From JAPPLB01 sp965206655 (lineage in GTDB: Bacteria > Acidobacteriota > Terriglobia > Bryobacterales > UBA6623), in NCBI GenBank assembly GCA_965206655.1, contig CBDBKC010000017.1, positions 62,001-126,000 on the forward strand: a stretch of DNA of 64,000 bases. Direction: 5' to 3'. Position 1 is the first letter of the stretch; every line of letters starts with the position of its first letter. Position numbers and translations under genes: made by a program. The notes under the pieces are model-generated. The model ran no database searches, was not told the origin of the DNA, and saw only the letters and a list, made by a program, of their open reading frames with translations. Below, one piece after another: positions 52,269 to 61,242 of this stretch.

Positions 52269-53528
52269 ATGCAAGACGGCAAGACGCTGAGCCTGGAGCA
52301 GATACGGCAGTTTCTGGAGGCCAGCGATGAAATACGATTCAAGGGCAAAGGGCGTGCCGAGATCTACGCCTGGGTGGCGCAAACGCTGTGCCGGCAGCGC
52401 TACAGCGGGCAAGACCGAGCCGCCAAAGGACTGCTGCGGCAATATCTGGCCAAGATGACGGGACTGAGCCGGGCGCAGGTCACCCGACTGATCCGCCAAT
52501 ATCGGCAGAGGGGTGAGCTGGTACCTGCCCGCTATCGGCGGCATCGCTTTGCCGGCAAGTACACGGCGGCCGATATCGAGCGGCTGGCGGCCGTCGATGA
52601 AGCACACGAAACCCTCAGCGGCCCGGCCACGCGCAAGATCCTGCAGCGGGAATATCACAAGTACCAGCAGAGTGAATATGAGCGGTTGGCGGAGATCTCG
52701 GTGGCCCACATCTATCGACTGCGGCGGCACAGGGTGTACCGCCAGCGGCGGCTGCATTTCACCAAGACTCGGCCCAGCGCGGTGTCGATCGGCGAGCGGC
52801 GGCGGCCCAACCCGCGGGGCCAACCCGGCTACCTGCGAGTGGATACGGTACATCAAGGAGATCGCGACGGCGTGAAGGGCGTCTATCACATCAACGCGGT
52901 GGATGAAGTGACCCAGTGGCAAGTGGTCGGCGCCACGGCGGCCATTAGCGAAGCCTGGCTGGAGCCGTTGCTCAAGGCCATGCTGGAGCAGTTCCCCTTT
53001 CGCCTGCGCGGCTTCCATTCCGACAACGGCAGCGAGTTCCTCAACGGCACGGTGGAAAAATTACTGAACAAGCTGCTGATCGAACAGACCAAGTCGCGGC
53101 CGAGGCACACCAACGACAACGGCTTGGTGGAATCGAAAAACGGCGCCGTGATCCGCAAGCACATGGGGCATACGCACATCGCGGCGCCGCACGCGGCGCG
53201 CATCCAGCGCTTCTATCAACAGCACTTCAATCCCTATTTGAACTTCCACCGGCCCTGCGGACAACCCGAACTGCTGACCGACGCCAAAGGCAAGCAGAAG
53301 CGCGTGTATCGCCACTATCAGACCCCTTGGGAAACCTTCCAGAAGTTGCCGCGGGCCGCCGACTATCTCAAGCCCGGGCAGGCGATCAAGGCCCTCGACC
53401 GTATTGCTCAGGCCGAAAGCGACACTGCGGCGGCGCGGCGGATGCAACAAGCCAAGAGCAAGCTGTTTGCGAGTTTCGCATCCGCGAACCTGCCGCGCCG
53501 CGCGACGGGAGAAGGGCTGCGGAAATGA
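52269..53528 (+). CDS. DDE integrase-core transposase (ISNCY/IS481-like)
   Basis: A 419-aa transposase. The N-terminal helix-turn-helix region reads LAKMTGLSRAQVTRLIRQYR, followed by a second DNA-binding part (RFAGKYTAADIERLAAVDEA). The rve-type catalytic core has Asp in YLRVDTVHQGDRDGVKGVYH, Asp in RGFHSDNGSEFLNGTV and Glu in NDNGLVESKNGAVIRKHMGH, an intact DDE triad. The C-terminus (YLKPGQAIKALDRIAQAESD) is usual for this widespread family. ATG 52269 is chosen; an in-frame TTG 12 bases upstream is possible. The 17-bp direct repeats just upstream and the hairpin downstream are probably part of the IS ends, but clean terminal repeats were not found. Confidence 0.9.
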   Translation: MQDGKTLSLEQIRQFLEASDEIRFKGKGRAEIYAWVAQTLCRQRYSGQDRAAKGLLRQYLAKMTGLSRAQVTRLIRQYRQRGELVPARYRRHRFAGKYTAADIERLAAVDEAHETLSGPATRKILQREYHKYQQSEYERLAEISVAHIYRLRRHRVYRQRRLHFTKTRPSAVSIGERRRPNPRGQPGYLRVDTVHQGDRDGVKGVYHINAVDEVTQWQVVGATAAISEAWLEPLLKAMLEQFPFRLRGFHSDNGSEFLNGTVEKLLNKLLIEQTKSRPRHTNDNGLVESKNGAVIRKHMGHTHIAAPHAARIQRFYQQHFNPYLNFHRPCGQPELLTDAKGKQKRVYRHYQTPWETFQKLPRAADYLKPGQAIKALDRIAQAESDTAAARRMQQAKSKLFASFASANLPRRATGEGLRK

Positions 53529-53884
53529 CGGGCGATGGGAAACGAGGAAAACCAAAAACCGGTTTCCCTCGTTTCCCAACGCCCTTGGAAATCGCTCCGC
53601 GATTCCCACATTCCCACAGCCCCGACGACGATTCTCTCCCCTTCTTAACCAATCCCAGAAAGGAGCCCAGCGACTCAGTGCTCCCCTGCTTCTCCAGGCT
53701 CATCCTTCGATGAGAAAATGCTGTTGGGCGCGCGGATTGACATCCGCGCCTCCTACTCTGCCACGCGCGGTGCCAGTTGATACGTGGGTGGAACGATACG
53801 GAGCGATGGTTAGGGCGGTTTTCCATACGTTCCACTGAGTCAATCGATACAATTAGGCTCTTCCACGAGTCCAAGGAGCCAACT
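53529..53884. other. Noncoding 3' flank of the transposase gene with a long hairpin
   Basis: TGGGAAACGAGG (53536-53547) pairs exactly with CCTCGTTTCCCA (53567-53578), and pairing goes on inward with one bulge (GGAAAACC/GGTTTCC). It starts 8 bases after the transposase stop and may be a terminator or the IS right end. A second palindrome (GCGCGGATTGACATCCGCGC, about 53729-53749) is REP-like. The rest shows no gene; ATACAAT near 53844 could be the -10 element of the PIG-L gene. Confidence 0.65.
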
Positions 53885-54841
53885 ATGCACAGACGAGGTT
53901 TTCTAGGAGCCGGCGTGGCCGGTAGTATGTTCGCCGGATCCGCCGCGGCGTCCCAAGCTCCGCGCCAGTGGGGCGCCGAGAAGGGTCAGCCGTTTCTCGA
54001 ACGGAATCAATCCGGGAAGCCGCACCAGGGCAAGATGCTGGCCGTCATCCAGCCGCACAATGACGACGTGCCGCTGTTTGCCGCGGGAACGGTGCTGAAG
54101 CTGATTGACGAGGGCTACGAAGGCATTCTGATCCGCGCCACCAACGACGACCATGCCGGGCGCGGCGCAACGCCGGCCGAGGTGATCGCGAACAACGAAG
54201 ACGATAATTTCGACATCGCCCGCCGCATGGGATTAAAACGGGTATTCGATCTCGGCTATCAGAATCACCGGCTCGACGATGCGCATCCGATCGAGCTGCG
54301 CGCGCGGTTGATTTTCATCTTTCGCGTGATGAAGGTGAACACCGTGATCTGCTACGACCCCTGGGGGCACTACGAGGAGAACCCCGATCATTATTTCATC
54401 GCAAGCGCGGTTGAGGCGGCTTGTTGGATGTCGGGCGGACGGCTTGATTTTCCAGAACACCGCGTTGCCGGCATCCAACCGCATGGTGTCAGCGAAAAGT
54501 ATTACTTTGCGCGCGGACCGCAGCTTGTGAACCGTGTGGTTGACGTGAGCAGTTACATCGACAAGAAGGTTGACGTGAATGTCGCCAACGATACGCAGGG
54601 GCCGGCGGGCGTCAGCGGCTCAAGGCTTCGGCGGCGACTCGCCGAGCAGGGAAAGAAGCTTCCGGTCCTCGGAGACGACGACGATACGGCCAACCGGCAA
54701 TACGTCAAGGAGTTCGTTCTCGACAACGATCGTGAGTTGGGGCGGGAGTTCGGCGTTGAGTACGCCGAGAAGTTTCACTACATCGGCCCGGCGCCATCGA
54801 AGCTCAACACCTATATTGACCGCAACGCAGTGTCGATATAG
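53885..54841 (+). CDS. PIG-L family deacetylase, exported
   Basis: A 318-aa protein with a Tat-like or Sec signal (MHRRGFLGAGVAGSMFAGSA). The deacetylase fold begins MLAVIQPHNDDVPLFAAGTV, corresponding to the zinc motif AHPDDE; here it is PHNDDV, so the general-base region differs from the norm although His and Asp are kept. The second zinc-site His lies in YEENPDHYFIASAVEAACWM. LmbE/PIG-L enzymes remove acetyl groups from GlcNAc-type sugars. The ATG at 53885 has AAGGAG eight bases upstream, which decides the start; the open frame to 53777 has no such support. Confidence 0.87.
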   Translation: MHRRGFLGAGVAGSMFAGSAAASQAPRQWGAEKGQPFLERNQSGKPHQGKMLAVIQPHNDDVPLFAAGTVLKLIDEGYEGILIRATNDDHAGRGATPAEVIANNEDDNFDIARRMGLKRVFDLGYQNHRLDDAHPIELRARLIFIFRVMKVNTVICYDPWGHYEENPDHYFIASAVEAACWMSGGRLDFPEHRVAGIQPHGVSEKYYFARGPQLVNRVVDVSSYIDKKVDVNVANDTQGPAGVSGSRLRRRLAEQGKKLPVLGDDDDTANRQYVKEFVLDNDRELGREFGVEYAEKFHYIGPAPSKLNTYIDRNAVSI

Positions 54842-54952
54842 TTCTGTTACGACTTGGATGTGTCGTGGAATCGGTGTTTTTGGGTGCGGCCTCACACCCC
54901 GATCTCTTGACCGTTATATCCGCCAATGCTGTCATGAGGACTGAGCCTGAGC

Positions 54953-57778
54953 ATGAGTGATGCCACTGACCGGCCGGGTGACCTGAGCCTCGCCTTCGCC
55001 GAGGAACTCTACGCCCACTACCTCGTGGATCCGCAATCCGTCTCCGAAGAGTGGAGGCTGTATTTCGATTCGTTTGGCAACGGCGCAAACGGCTCCGAAT
55101 CGTCGTCGCACGCCTGGGCGCCCGGCCCCAGCTTTCAGGCGCCGGGTTTGTTTCGTTCGGGCTCCAACGGCTCGACGCTTCCCGCTGCCATTCGATCGGA
55201 GCAGGCCGTCGGCCCTCAGGATCGCGTTGACAAGATGGTTCGCTCACATCGCGTTCGTGGGCACATGATCGCGGCGATCGACCCGCTCGGGCTGCCCCGT
55301 CCGGCGCCTCCGGAACTTGATCCGGCCTACCACGGGCTGAGTCCGGATGATTTCAGCCAGCCGGTCTCGCCCAACACCCTTTCGGGCGGGGAGGCGAGCA
55401 CGGTGGGCGCCGTATTTCGGCGGCTGCGCAATACTTACTGCCGCTCGATCGGTGCGCAGTTCATGCACATCGACGACGAGCAGGTGCGCGAGTGGCTCCA
55501 AGAGAGGATGGAAAGCTCAGAGAATCGGCGAACGCTAAGCCGCGATGAGCAACTGCGGATTCTGACGAGGCTCACCGACGCGGTGATGTTCGAGGAGTTC
55601 ATCCAGAAGAAGTTTGTGGGGGCGAAGAGCTTTTCGCTGGAAGGCTCCGAAAGCTTGATTCCATTGCTGGGTCTCGCTCTCGAACAAGCCGCGGCGGACG
55701 ACATCGACGAAGTCGTGCTCGGCATGGCTCACCGCGGTAGGCTCAACGTCCTCGCGAACATCATGGGGAAGAGCCCGCAGCAGATCTTTCGCGAGTTCGA
55801 GGACGTCGATCCGCACCTGCACAGCGGTCAGGGTGACGTGAAGTATCACTTGGGATTCAGTAGCGACTGGCAGGCGACGACGGGGCGCAACGTCCACATC
55901 TCGCTTTGTTTCAACCCGAGCCACCTGGAGTTTGTGAATCCGGTGGCGGTCGGCCGCATGCGCGCCAAGCAGGACCGGCACAAGGATTACCAGCGAGAGC
56001 GTGGACTTACCATTCTGATGCATGGAGACGCGGCTTTCGCGGGCGAGGGCGTCGTTCAGGAAACGCTCAACCTGAGCGAACTCGATGGTTACACCGTTGG
56101 CGGGACGATCCACGTGATCGTCAACAATCAGATCGGGTTCACCACACCGCCCGAGCAGAGCCGCTCGAGCGTGTATGCGTCCGGACTGGGGAAGATGCTA
56201 CGCATTCCGATCTTCCATGTGAACGGTGAAGATCCGGAGGCCGTGGCCCAAGTGATTCACTTGGCGATGGAGTTCCGCAAGACGTTCAAACGAGATCTTG
56301 TGATCGACATGTACGGCTACCGGCGCTGGGGCCACAACGAAGGAGATGAGCCGCTCTTCACGCAGCCGGTGCTCTATCGGGCGATTTCAAAACGAAAGAA
56401 CGTTCGTGAAGGTTACCTGGAACATCTGCTGACATTGGGCGGAATCGGCCGCGAGGAAGCCGACAAGATCGCCCACGAACGGCGAACGCATTTGGAAGAG
56501 GAACTCTCGGCCGCCCGCAGCGACGAGTTTGTTCACCGCGAGTACCGCGCCACGGGTCTGTGGAGCGGTTACAAGGGCGGTCCGGAGCCCGCTGACGACG
56601 TCGAAACTTATGTCAAGAAAGATCGCCTCGCGGCCCTGATGGAGAAGCTCACGCGGGTTCCCGATGACTTCCAGCCTGATCGTCGTATCAAGCGCCTTCT
56701 CAACTCTCGGCGCGAGATGGGCCGCGGTGAGCGTCCCTTGGATTGGTCCACCGCTGAATCGCTTGCCTTCGCCACGCTGGCCGTCGAGGGGTTTCGGATT
56801 CGGATGACCGGACAGGACGCGGAACGCGGCACTTTCAGCCAGCGCCACGCCGCACTACACGATAAGGAAGACGGCCGTGTTCGCGTCCCGTTGCAACACT
56901 TGATGCGGAGCCAAGCCGCGGTCGACATCTTCAATAGCCCGCTTTCGGAAGCGGGCGTGCTCGGGTTCGAGTATGGTTACAGCCTCGATTGGCCCGACGG
57001 TCTGGTCGTGTGGGAAGCTCAGTTCGGTGATTTCGTGAACGCCGCGCAGGTCATCATCGACCAGTTCATCTCCAGCGCCGAAGACAAATGGAACCGGCTG
57101 AGCGGTCTTGTCATGTTGCTGCCGCACGGCTTCGAGGGTCAGGGTCCCGAGCATTCCAGCGCTCGCATCGAGAGGTTCCTGACGCAAGCCGCCGAGGACA
57201 ACATGCAGATCGTTTACCCGACCACGCCGGCGCAATACTTCCACCTGCTGCGCCGACAGATTCTGCGCCCTTGGCGCAAGCCATTGGTCGTCTTCACGCC
57301 GAAAAGCCTGCTTCGTCATTCGAGCGCTGTCTCCTCGCTTGACGAGCTGGCCCACGGACGTTTTGAACGCGTGATCGGTGAGTCGAGAGAAAATTACAAA
57401 GACGTGGACCGGGTCCTGCTCTGTAGCGGCAAGATCTACTATGACCTGATGGCGGCGCGCGAAAAGACCGGCTGCGGCGACATCGCCATCCTTCGCGTCG
57501 AGCAGCTTTATCCGCTGGCGGACCGCTTCATTGAGGAGGCGCTCTCACCGTTCGCCGAAGGAACGCGTGTCTACTGGGTCCAGGAGGAGCCGGAGAACAT
57601 GGGGGCGTGGCGCTATATGCGTATTCGTTTCGGAGAGAAACTGCGGGGCAAATGGCCTTTGCACGGTATCTACCGGCCTGAATCCGCGAGCCCCGCGACG
57701 GGTTCTCATGCCTCCCACGATCTCGAACAGCAGGAGATCATCGACGAGGCGTTCGATACGCCCTCCGTACGCGTGTAG
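54953..57778 (+). CDS. sucA: 2-oxoglutarate dehydrogenase E1 component
   Basis: A 941-aa thiamine-diphosphate enzyme that decarboxylates 2-oxoglutarate in the TCA cycle. The N-terminal E2-binding segment is present (LSLAFAEELYAHYLVDPQSV). The ThDP/Mg site includes GMAHRGRLNVLANIMGKSPQ, HGDAAFAGEGVVQETLNLSE and GGTIHVIVNNQIGFTTPPEQ. The transketolase-like pyrimidine domain shows EYGYSLDWPDGLVVWEAQFG and LLPHGFEGQGPEHSSARIER. Length and motifs are normal for OdhA/SucA. It is the first gene of the operon with sucB 18 bases and lpdA further downstream. Confidence 0.97.
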   Translation: MSDATDRPGDLSLAFAEELYAHYLVDPQSVSEEWRLYFDSFGNGANGSESSSHAWAPGPSFQAPGLFRSGSNGSTLPAAIRSEQAVGPQDRVDKMVRSHRVRGHMIAAIDPLGLPRPAPPELDPAYHGLSPDDFSQPVSPNTLSGGEASTVGAVFRRLRNTYCRSIGAQFMHIDDEQVREWLQERMESSENRRTLSRDEQLRILTRLTDAVMFEEFIQKKFVGAKSFSLEGSESLIPLLGLALEQAAADDIDEVVLGMAHRGRLNVLANIMGKSPQQIFREFEDVDPHLHSGQGDVKYHLGFSSDWQATTGRNVHISLCFNPSHLEFVNPVAVGRMRAKQDRHKDYQRERGLTILMHGDAAFAGEGVVQETLNLSELDGYTVGGTIHVIVNNQIGFTTPPEQSRSSVYASGLGKMLRIPIFHVNGEDPEAVAQVIHLAMEFRKTFKRDLVIDMYGYRRWGHNEGDEPLFTQPVLYRAISKRKNVREGYLEHLLTLGGIGREEADKIAHERRTHLEEELSAARSDEFVHREYRATGLWSGYKGGPEPADDVETYVKKDRLAALMEKLTRVPDDFQPDRRIKRLLNSRREMGRGERPLDWSTAESLAFATLAVEGFRIRMTGQDAERGTFSQRHAALHDKEDGRVRVPLQHLMRSQAAVDIFNSPLSEAGVLGFEYGYSLDWPDGLVVWEAQFGDFVNAAQVIIDQFISSAEDKWNRLSGLVMLLPHGFEGQGPEHSSARIERFLTQAAEDNMQIVYPTTPAQYFHLLRRQILRPWRKPLVVFTPKSLLRHSSAVSSLDELAHGRFERVIGESRENYKDVDRVLLCSGKIYYDLMAAREKTGCGDIAILRVEQLYPLADRFIEEALSPFAEGTRVYWVQEEPENMGAWRYMRIRFGEKLRGKWPLHGIYRPESASPATGSHASHDLEQQEIIDEAFDTPSVRV

Positions 57779-57796
57779 GAGATCGAAAGCGAATCC

Positions 57797-59062
57797 ATGG
57801 CCGTTGAACTGAAGATCCCCCAATCCGGTGAGTCGATCACCGAAGTCCAGATCGGCGAATGGCGTAAAGCCGCCGGTGATCGCGTTGAGCTCGATGAAGT
57901 GCTGGTCGAGATTGAAACCGACAAGGCCGCCATGGATCTGCCGGCGCCCGTGGCCGGCGTACTGAAAGAGATTCTCAAGGGCGAAGGCGAAGAGGCCGCG
58001 GTCGGGGAAGTGATCGCCTTGATTGAAGAGTCGGCCGAGGGCGGCGCGGCGGCATCCATCAAAAAGAAAATTACGACTAAGGCTGAGCAAGCGGCTCCGC
58101 GGCCGGAGAAGAAAGAAACGGAACCGAATCCGGTCGCTGAGCCGGTGTCGGAAGCGCGCGTTATGCCCGCCGCCAGGCGTGAGCTTGCCGAACAAGGGCT
58201 TGAAGCCGCCGAAGTCGAAGCCACCGGCCCCGGCGGACGACTTTTGAAAGAAGACGTCGTTCGTCATACGAAACAACAGCCCTCTCGGCCTGAGCCGGTC
58301 GCGCCGGTTGTGCCGCCTGCTGTGCCCCCCGGGACCCGCACGCAAGGCGGCGTTGAACTCCAGCCTGGTGAAGAGATCGTTGCGATGAGTCCGATGCGCA
58401 AGGTGATCGCGCGGAATCTCGTCGCCGCGCAACAGAACGCGGCACTGCTCACGACCTTCAACGAAGTCGACATGTCGGCCGTGATGTCGCTGCGCAAGAA
58501 ACACCAGGAGACGTTCCTAGCGAAGTACGAGATCAAGCTCGGCTTCATGTCGTTTTTTGTGAAGGCCGCGGTGGAGGCGTTGAAGCGATTTCCAGCCGTC
58601 AACGCCGAAGTTCGCGGGACGGATGTGGTCTACAAGAATCATTTCGACATCGGGATTGCCGTTGGCGGCGGCAAGGGACTCGTCGTGCCCGTCCTGCGCA
58701 ATGCCGAAGGCATGGGCTTCGCGGAGGTTGAGCTGGCGATCGCTGATTTCGCGCGCCGCGCACAAAAGAATAAGATTGAACTCTCGGAGCTTAAGGGGGG
58801 GACGTTCACGATCAGCAACGGCGGGATCTATGGCTCGATGCTTTCGACGCCGATCGTCAATCCGCCGCAAAGCGGGATACTGGGACTGCATGCGATCAAA
58901 GACCGCCCGATGGCCGTGGATGGCGAGGTCGTTGTGCGTCCGATCATGTATCTTGCTCTTACCTACGATCACCGCATCGTCGATGGACGCGAAGCGGTCG
59001 GCTTCCTCAAGCACATCAAGGACGTGATCGAAGAGCCGGTGCGCATTTTGATCGAGATCTAA
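57797..59062 (+). CDS. sucB: Dihydrolipoyllysine-residue succinyltransferase (E2 of 2-oxoglutarate dehydrogenase)
   Basis: A 421-aa protein. The lipoyl domain (1-75) has the lipoylated Lys43 in EIETDKAAMDLPAP. A Glu/Pro-rich linker follows, then the E1/E3-binding domain at about 122-158 (MPAARRELAEQGLEAAEVEA), and the catalytic domain with YDHRIVDGREAVGFLKHIKD, where His and Asp do acyl transfer. Its position between sucA and lpdA fixes it as SucB rather than a pyruvate dehydrogenase E2. Confidence 0.96.
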   Translation: MAVELKIPQSGESITEVQIGEWRKAAGDRVELDEVLVEIETDKAAMDLPAPVAGVLKEILKGEGEEAAVGEVIALIEESAEGGAAASIKKKITTKAEQAAPRPEKKETEPNPVAEPVSEARVMPAARRELAEQGLEAAEVEATGPGGRLLKEDVVRHTKQQPSRPEPVAPVVPPAVPPGTRTQGGVELQPGEEIVAMSPMRKVIARNLVAAQQNAALLTTFNEVDMSAVMSLRKKHQETFLAKYEIKLGFMSFFVKAAVEALKRFPAVNAEVRGTDVVYKNHFDIGIAVGGGKGLVVPVLRNAEGMGFAEVELAIADFARRAQKNKIELSELKGGTFTISNGGIYGSMLSTPIVNPPQSGILGLHAIKDRPMAVDGEVVVRPIMYLALTYDHRIVDGREAVGFLKHIKDVIEEPVRILIEI

Positions 59063-59069
59063 TCGAACC

Positions 59070-60455
59070 ATGAATCAACACGACCTACTGGTCATCGGCG
59101 CCGGGCCCGGTGGATACGTAGCCGCCATCCGCGCGGCCCAGCTCGGCCTCGACGTTGCCTGCGTCGAAAAAGAGAAGGCCCTCGGTGGGACATGCTTGAG
59201 GGTCGGCTGCATTCCGAGCAAGGCGATGCTTGAATCGAGCGAGCTCTATGCGGAGGCTCGCAAGGGGATGTCGCAGCACGGCGTCGTGTTGGGGGACGTG
59301 GGGCTCGATCTCAAGCGCATGTTGGCCCGTAAAGAGAAGGTCATCAAGACTTCGACGAGCGGTGTCGACTACCTTTTCAAGAAGAACAAGGTCGCACGGT
59401 ATCTGGGCCATGCCCGGTTCGTGGATTCGTCGCGCGTTGAAGTTTCGGGCGGCGGCGAAGACGTACAGATCCAGGCCAAGCACATCATCATCGCGACAGG
59501 AAGCAAAGTGGCCACCCTGCCCGGTGTTGAACTGGATGGCGACCGCATCGCATCAAGTACGGAAGCGCTCAGCTACGACGAAGTTCCCGAGCATCTCGTG
59601 GTGATTGGGGCCGGATACATCGGGCTCGAGATGGGCTCAGTTTGGCTGAGACTGGGTGCGCAGGTCACCGTTCTTGAATACCTTGACCGCATCCTGCCGG
59701 GTATGGATGCCGACACCGCCAAGGAAGCCTACAAAATCTTCAAGAAGCAGGGTATGGAATTCGAACTCGGAAGCAAGGTCATCGGCGCGCACGTTGAGGG
59801 CAACCGCGCCTTGATTGAGCGCGACGGCGCCGAGACGATCGAATGCGACCGCGTCCTCGTTGCCGTCGGACGGACGCCCAATACGGACAACCTCGGTCTT
59901 GATGCCATCGGCATCGAACTCGACAACCGCGGACGTATTCCTGTCGACGATCACTTTGCGACGTCCGCCGAGAACGTCTATGCCATCGGCGATGTGATTC
60001 GCGGCGCCATGCTCGCTCACAAGGCCGAGCATGAGGGAGTTGCATGCGTCGAGCGGATCGTGACCGGCTACGGACACGTCAACTACGACGCCATCCCCGG
60101 CATCGTTTACACCCACCCCGAAGTAGCGTCCGTTGGCCGCACCGAGGAGGAGCTGAACGACGCCGGTGTCGAATACCGCAAAGGCGTTTATCCGTTTCGG
60201 GCGAATGGGCGGGCGCGGGCGCTCGGTCAGCTCGACGGCAAGGTGAAGATCCTGGCACACGCCGAGACGGATCGTATCCTCGGCGTCCACATACTCGGAC
60301 CTCGTGCCGGCGACCTCATCGCCGAAGCCGCTGTAGCGATTGAATTCGGCGCTTCGGCCGAAGACCTGGCAAGGTCGAGCCACGCCCACCCGACGCTCGC
60401 CGAAGCCGTCAAAGAAGCGGCTTTGGATGTGGCGGGGCGGGCGATCAACATGTAG
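59070..60455 (+). CDS. lpdA: Dihydrolipoyl dehydrogenase (E3)
   Basis: A 461-aa FAD/NAD disulfide oxidoreductase that reoxidises the lipoyl groups of E2. FAD binds at LLVIGAGPGGYVAAIRAAQL; the redox disulfide is Cys42-Cys47 in GGTCLRVGCIPSK. NAD binds at VVIGAGYIGLEMGSVWLRLG, the second FAD contact is ENVYAIGDVIRG, and the catalytic His-Glu pair is in SSHAHPTLAEAVKEAA. It starts 7 bases after sucB, completing a full 2-oxoglutarate dehydrogenase operon. Confidence 0.97.
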   Translation: MNQHDLLVIGAGPGGYVAAIRAAQLGLDVACVEKEKALGGTCLRVGCIPSKAMLESSELYAEARKGMSQHGVVLGDVGLDLKRMLARKEKVIKTSTSGVDYLFKKNKVARYLGHARFVDSSRVEVSGGGEDVQIQAKHIIIATGSKVATLPGVELDGDRIASSTEALSYDEVPEHLVVIGAGYIGLEMGSVWLRLGAQVTVLEYLDRILPGMDADTAKEAYKIFKKQGMEFELGSKVIGAHVEGNRALIERDGAETIECDRVLVAVGRTPNTDNLGLDAIGIELDNRGRIPVDDHFATSAENVYAIGDVIRGAMLAHKAEHEGVACVERIVTGYGHVNYDAIPGIVYTHPEVASVGRTEEELNDAGVEYRKGVYPFRANGRARALGQLDGKVKILAHAETDRILGVHILGPRAGDLIAEAAVAIEFGASAEDLARSSHAHPTLAEAVKEAALDVAGRAINM

Positions 60456-60540
60456 CGCCGCGTCCTAAAGTCGATCCTTCCCCACAACCATTCGAACTCA
60501 TCCCCACGCCGTACCGGCGCGTTTGACTGATTTACAGGTG

Positions 60541-60569
60541 TTGCAGCGAGCGCGTAACGTCCGTATACT
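60541..60569 (+). promoter_or_regulatory. Sigma70-type promoter for the small membrane protein gene
   Basis: TTGCAG (60541-60546), a 17-base spacer and TATACT (60564-60569) make a good promoter. The ATG at 60626 lies about 50 bases beyond the expected start point. An alternative -35 (TTGACT at 60523) has no suitable -10. Confidence 0.6.
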
Positions 60570-60625
60570 TGTCCGCGGTAGGGGAACGGGTTTTTTCGGT
60601 TGTGGGCGAAAAGGAGGCAGTAGCT

Positions 60626-61030
60626 ATGGATGCCAAGAAGTTCTTGCTGGCGACGCTAGCCGGAGGAATTACGTTGTTTGCGGCGGGTGCTGTGCTCTAT
60701 GGAGTACTCCTGAGGGATTTCATGGCCGCGAACTCGGCGCCAGGGTTTATGAAAGAGGTGCCGGACATGCCGCTGTTGATTCTTGGAGAGCTTTTCATCG
60801 CCGCGTTCCTGACGCTGATTCTCATCCGGTGGCCGGGTATCACCAGTTTTGCCGCGGGAGCCAAGGCGGGGGTAGTGCTCGGTTTGCTGTTCGCGATTGG
60901 GCTGAACCTTGTGTTCTACGCCACGTCGAACATGATGCAGCCCATCCTCATACCGGCTGATACGGCGGTGAATGCCGTCCGAATGGGTTTGGCGGGTGGT
61001 GTGATCGGTTTGGTGCTGGGGCGGGGTTAG
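60626..61030 (+). CDS. Small integral membrane protein of unknown function
   Basis: A 134-aa protein with three or four membrane helices: FLLATLAGGITLFAAGAVLY near residues 5-25, LLILGELFIAAFLTLILIRW near 48-68, AGVVLGLLFAIGLNLVFYAT near 77-97, and a Gly-rich C-terminus (GLAGGVIGLVLGRG). It resembles small DUF1761-like proteins only in layout, so no family is claimed. AAGGAGG eight bases before the ATG decides the start; the frame is open to 60569. It has its own promoter, so it is separate from the sucAB-lpdA operon. Confidence 0.8.
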   Translation: MDAKKFLLATLAGGITLFAAGAVLYGVLLRDFMAANSAPGFMKEVPDMPLLILGELFIAAFLTLILIRWPGITSFAAGAKAGVVLGLLFAIGLNLVFYATSNMMQPILIPADTAVNAVRMGLAGGVIGLVLGRG

Positions 61031-61242
61031 CGTCGCCGCCGAGCTAGACGTTTCTTCCGGCCGGCCGTGGCGTCGTGAGTGTTCGGACCGCTCCTTGCCA
61101 GTCGCGGCTCGGCTAGAAGATAGTTGCCGCGTCGGACGGGATCGAGGCAAGAGAATCGAAGCGCTCGATTTCATTTGTGCCAGTGCAAATGTTTGACCGC
61201 GAGCGGCGGCGCGTGTTAGCTTCGCCTTCGGAGTCCTTCGCC

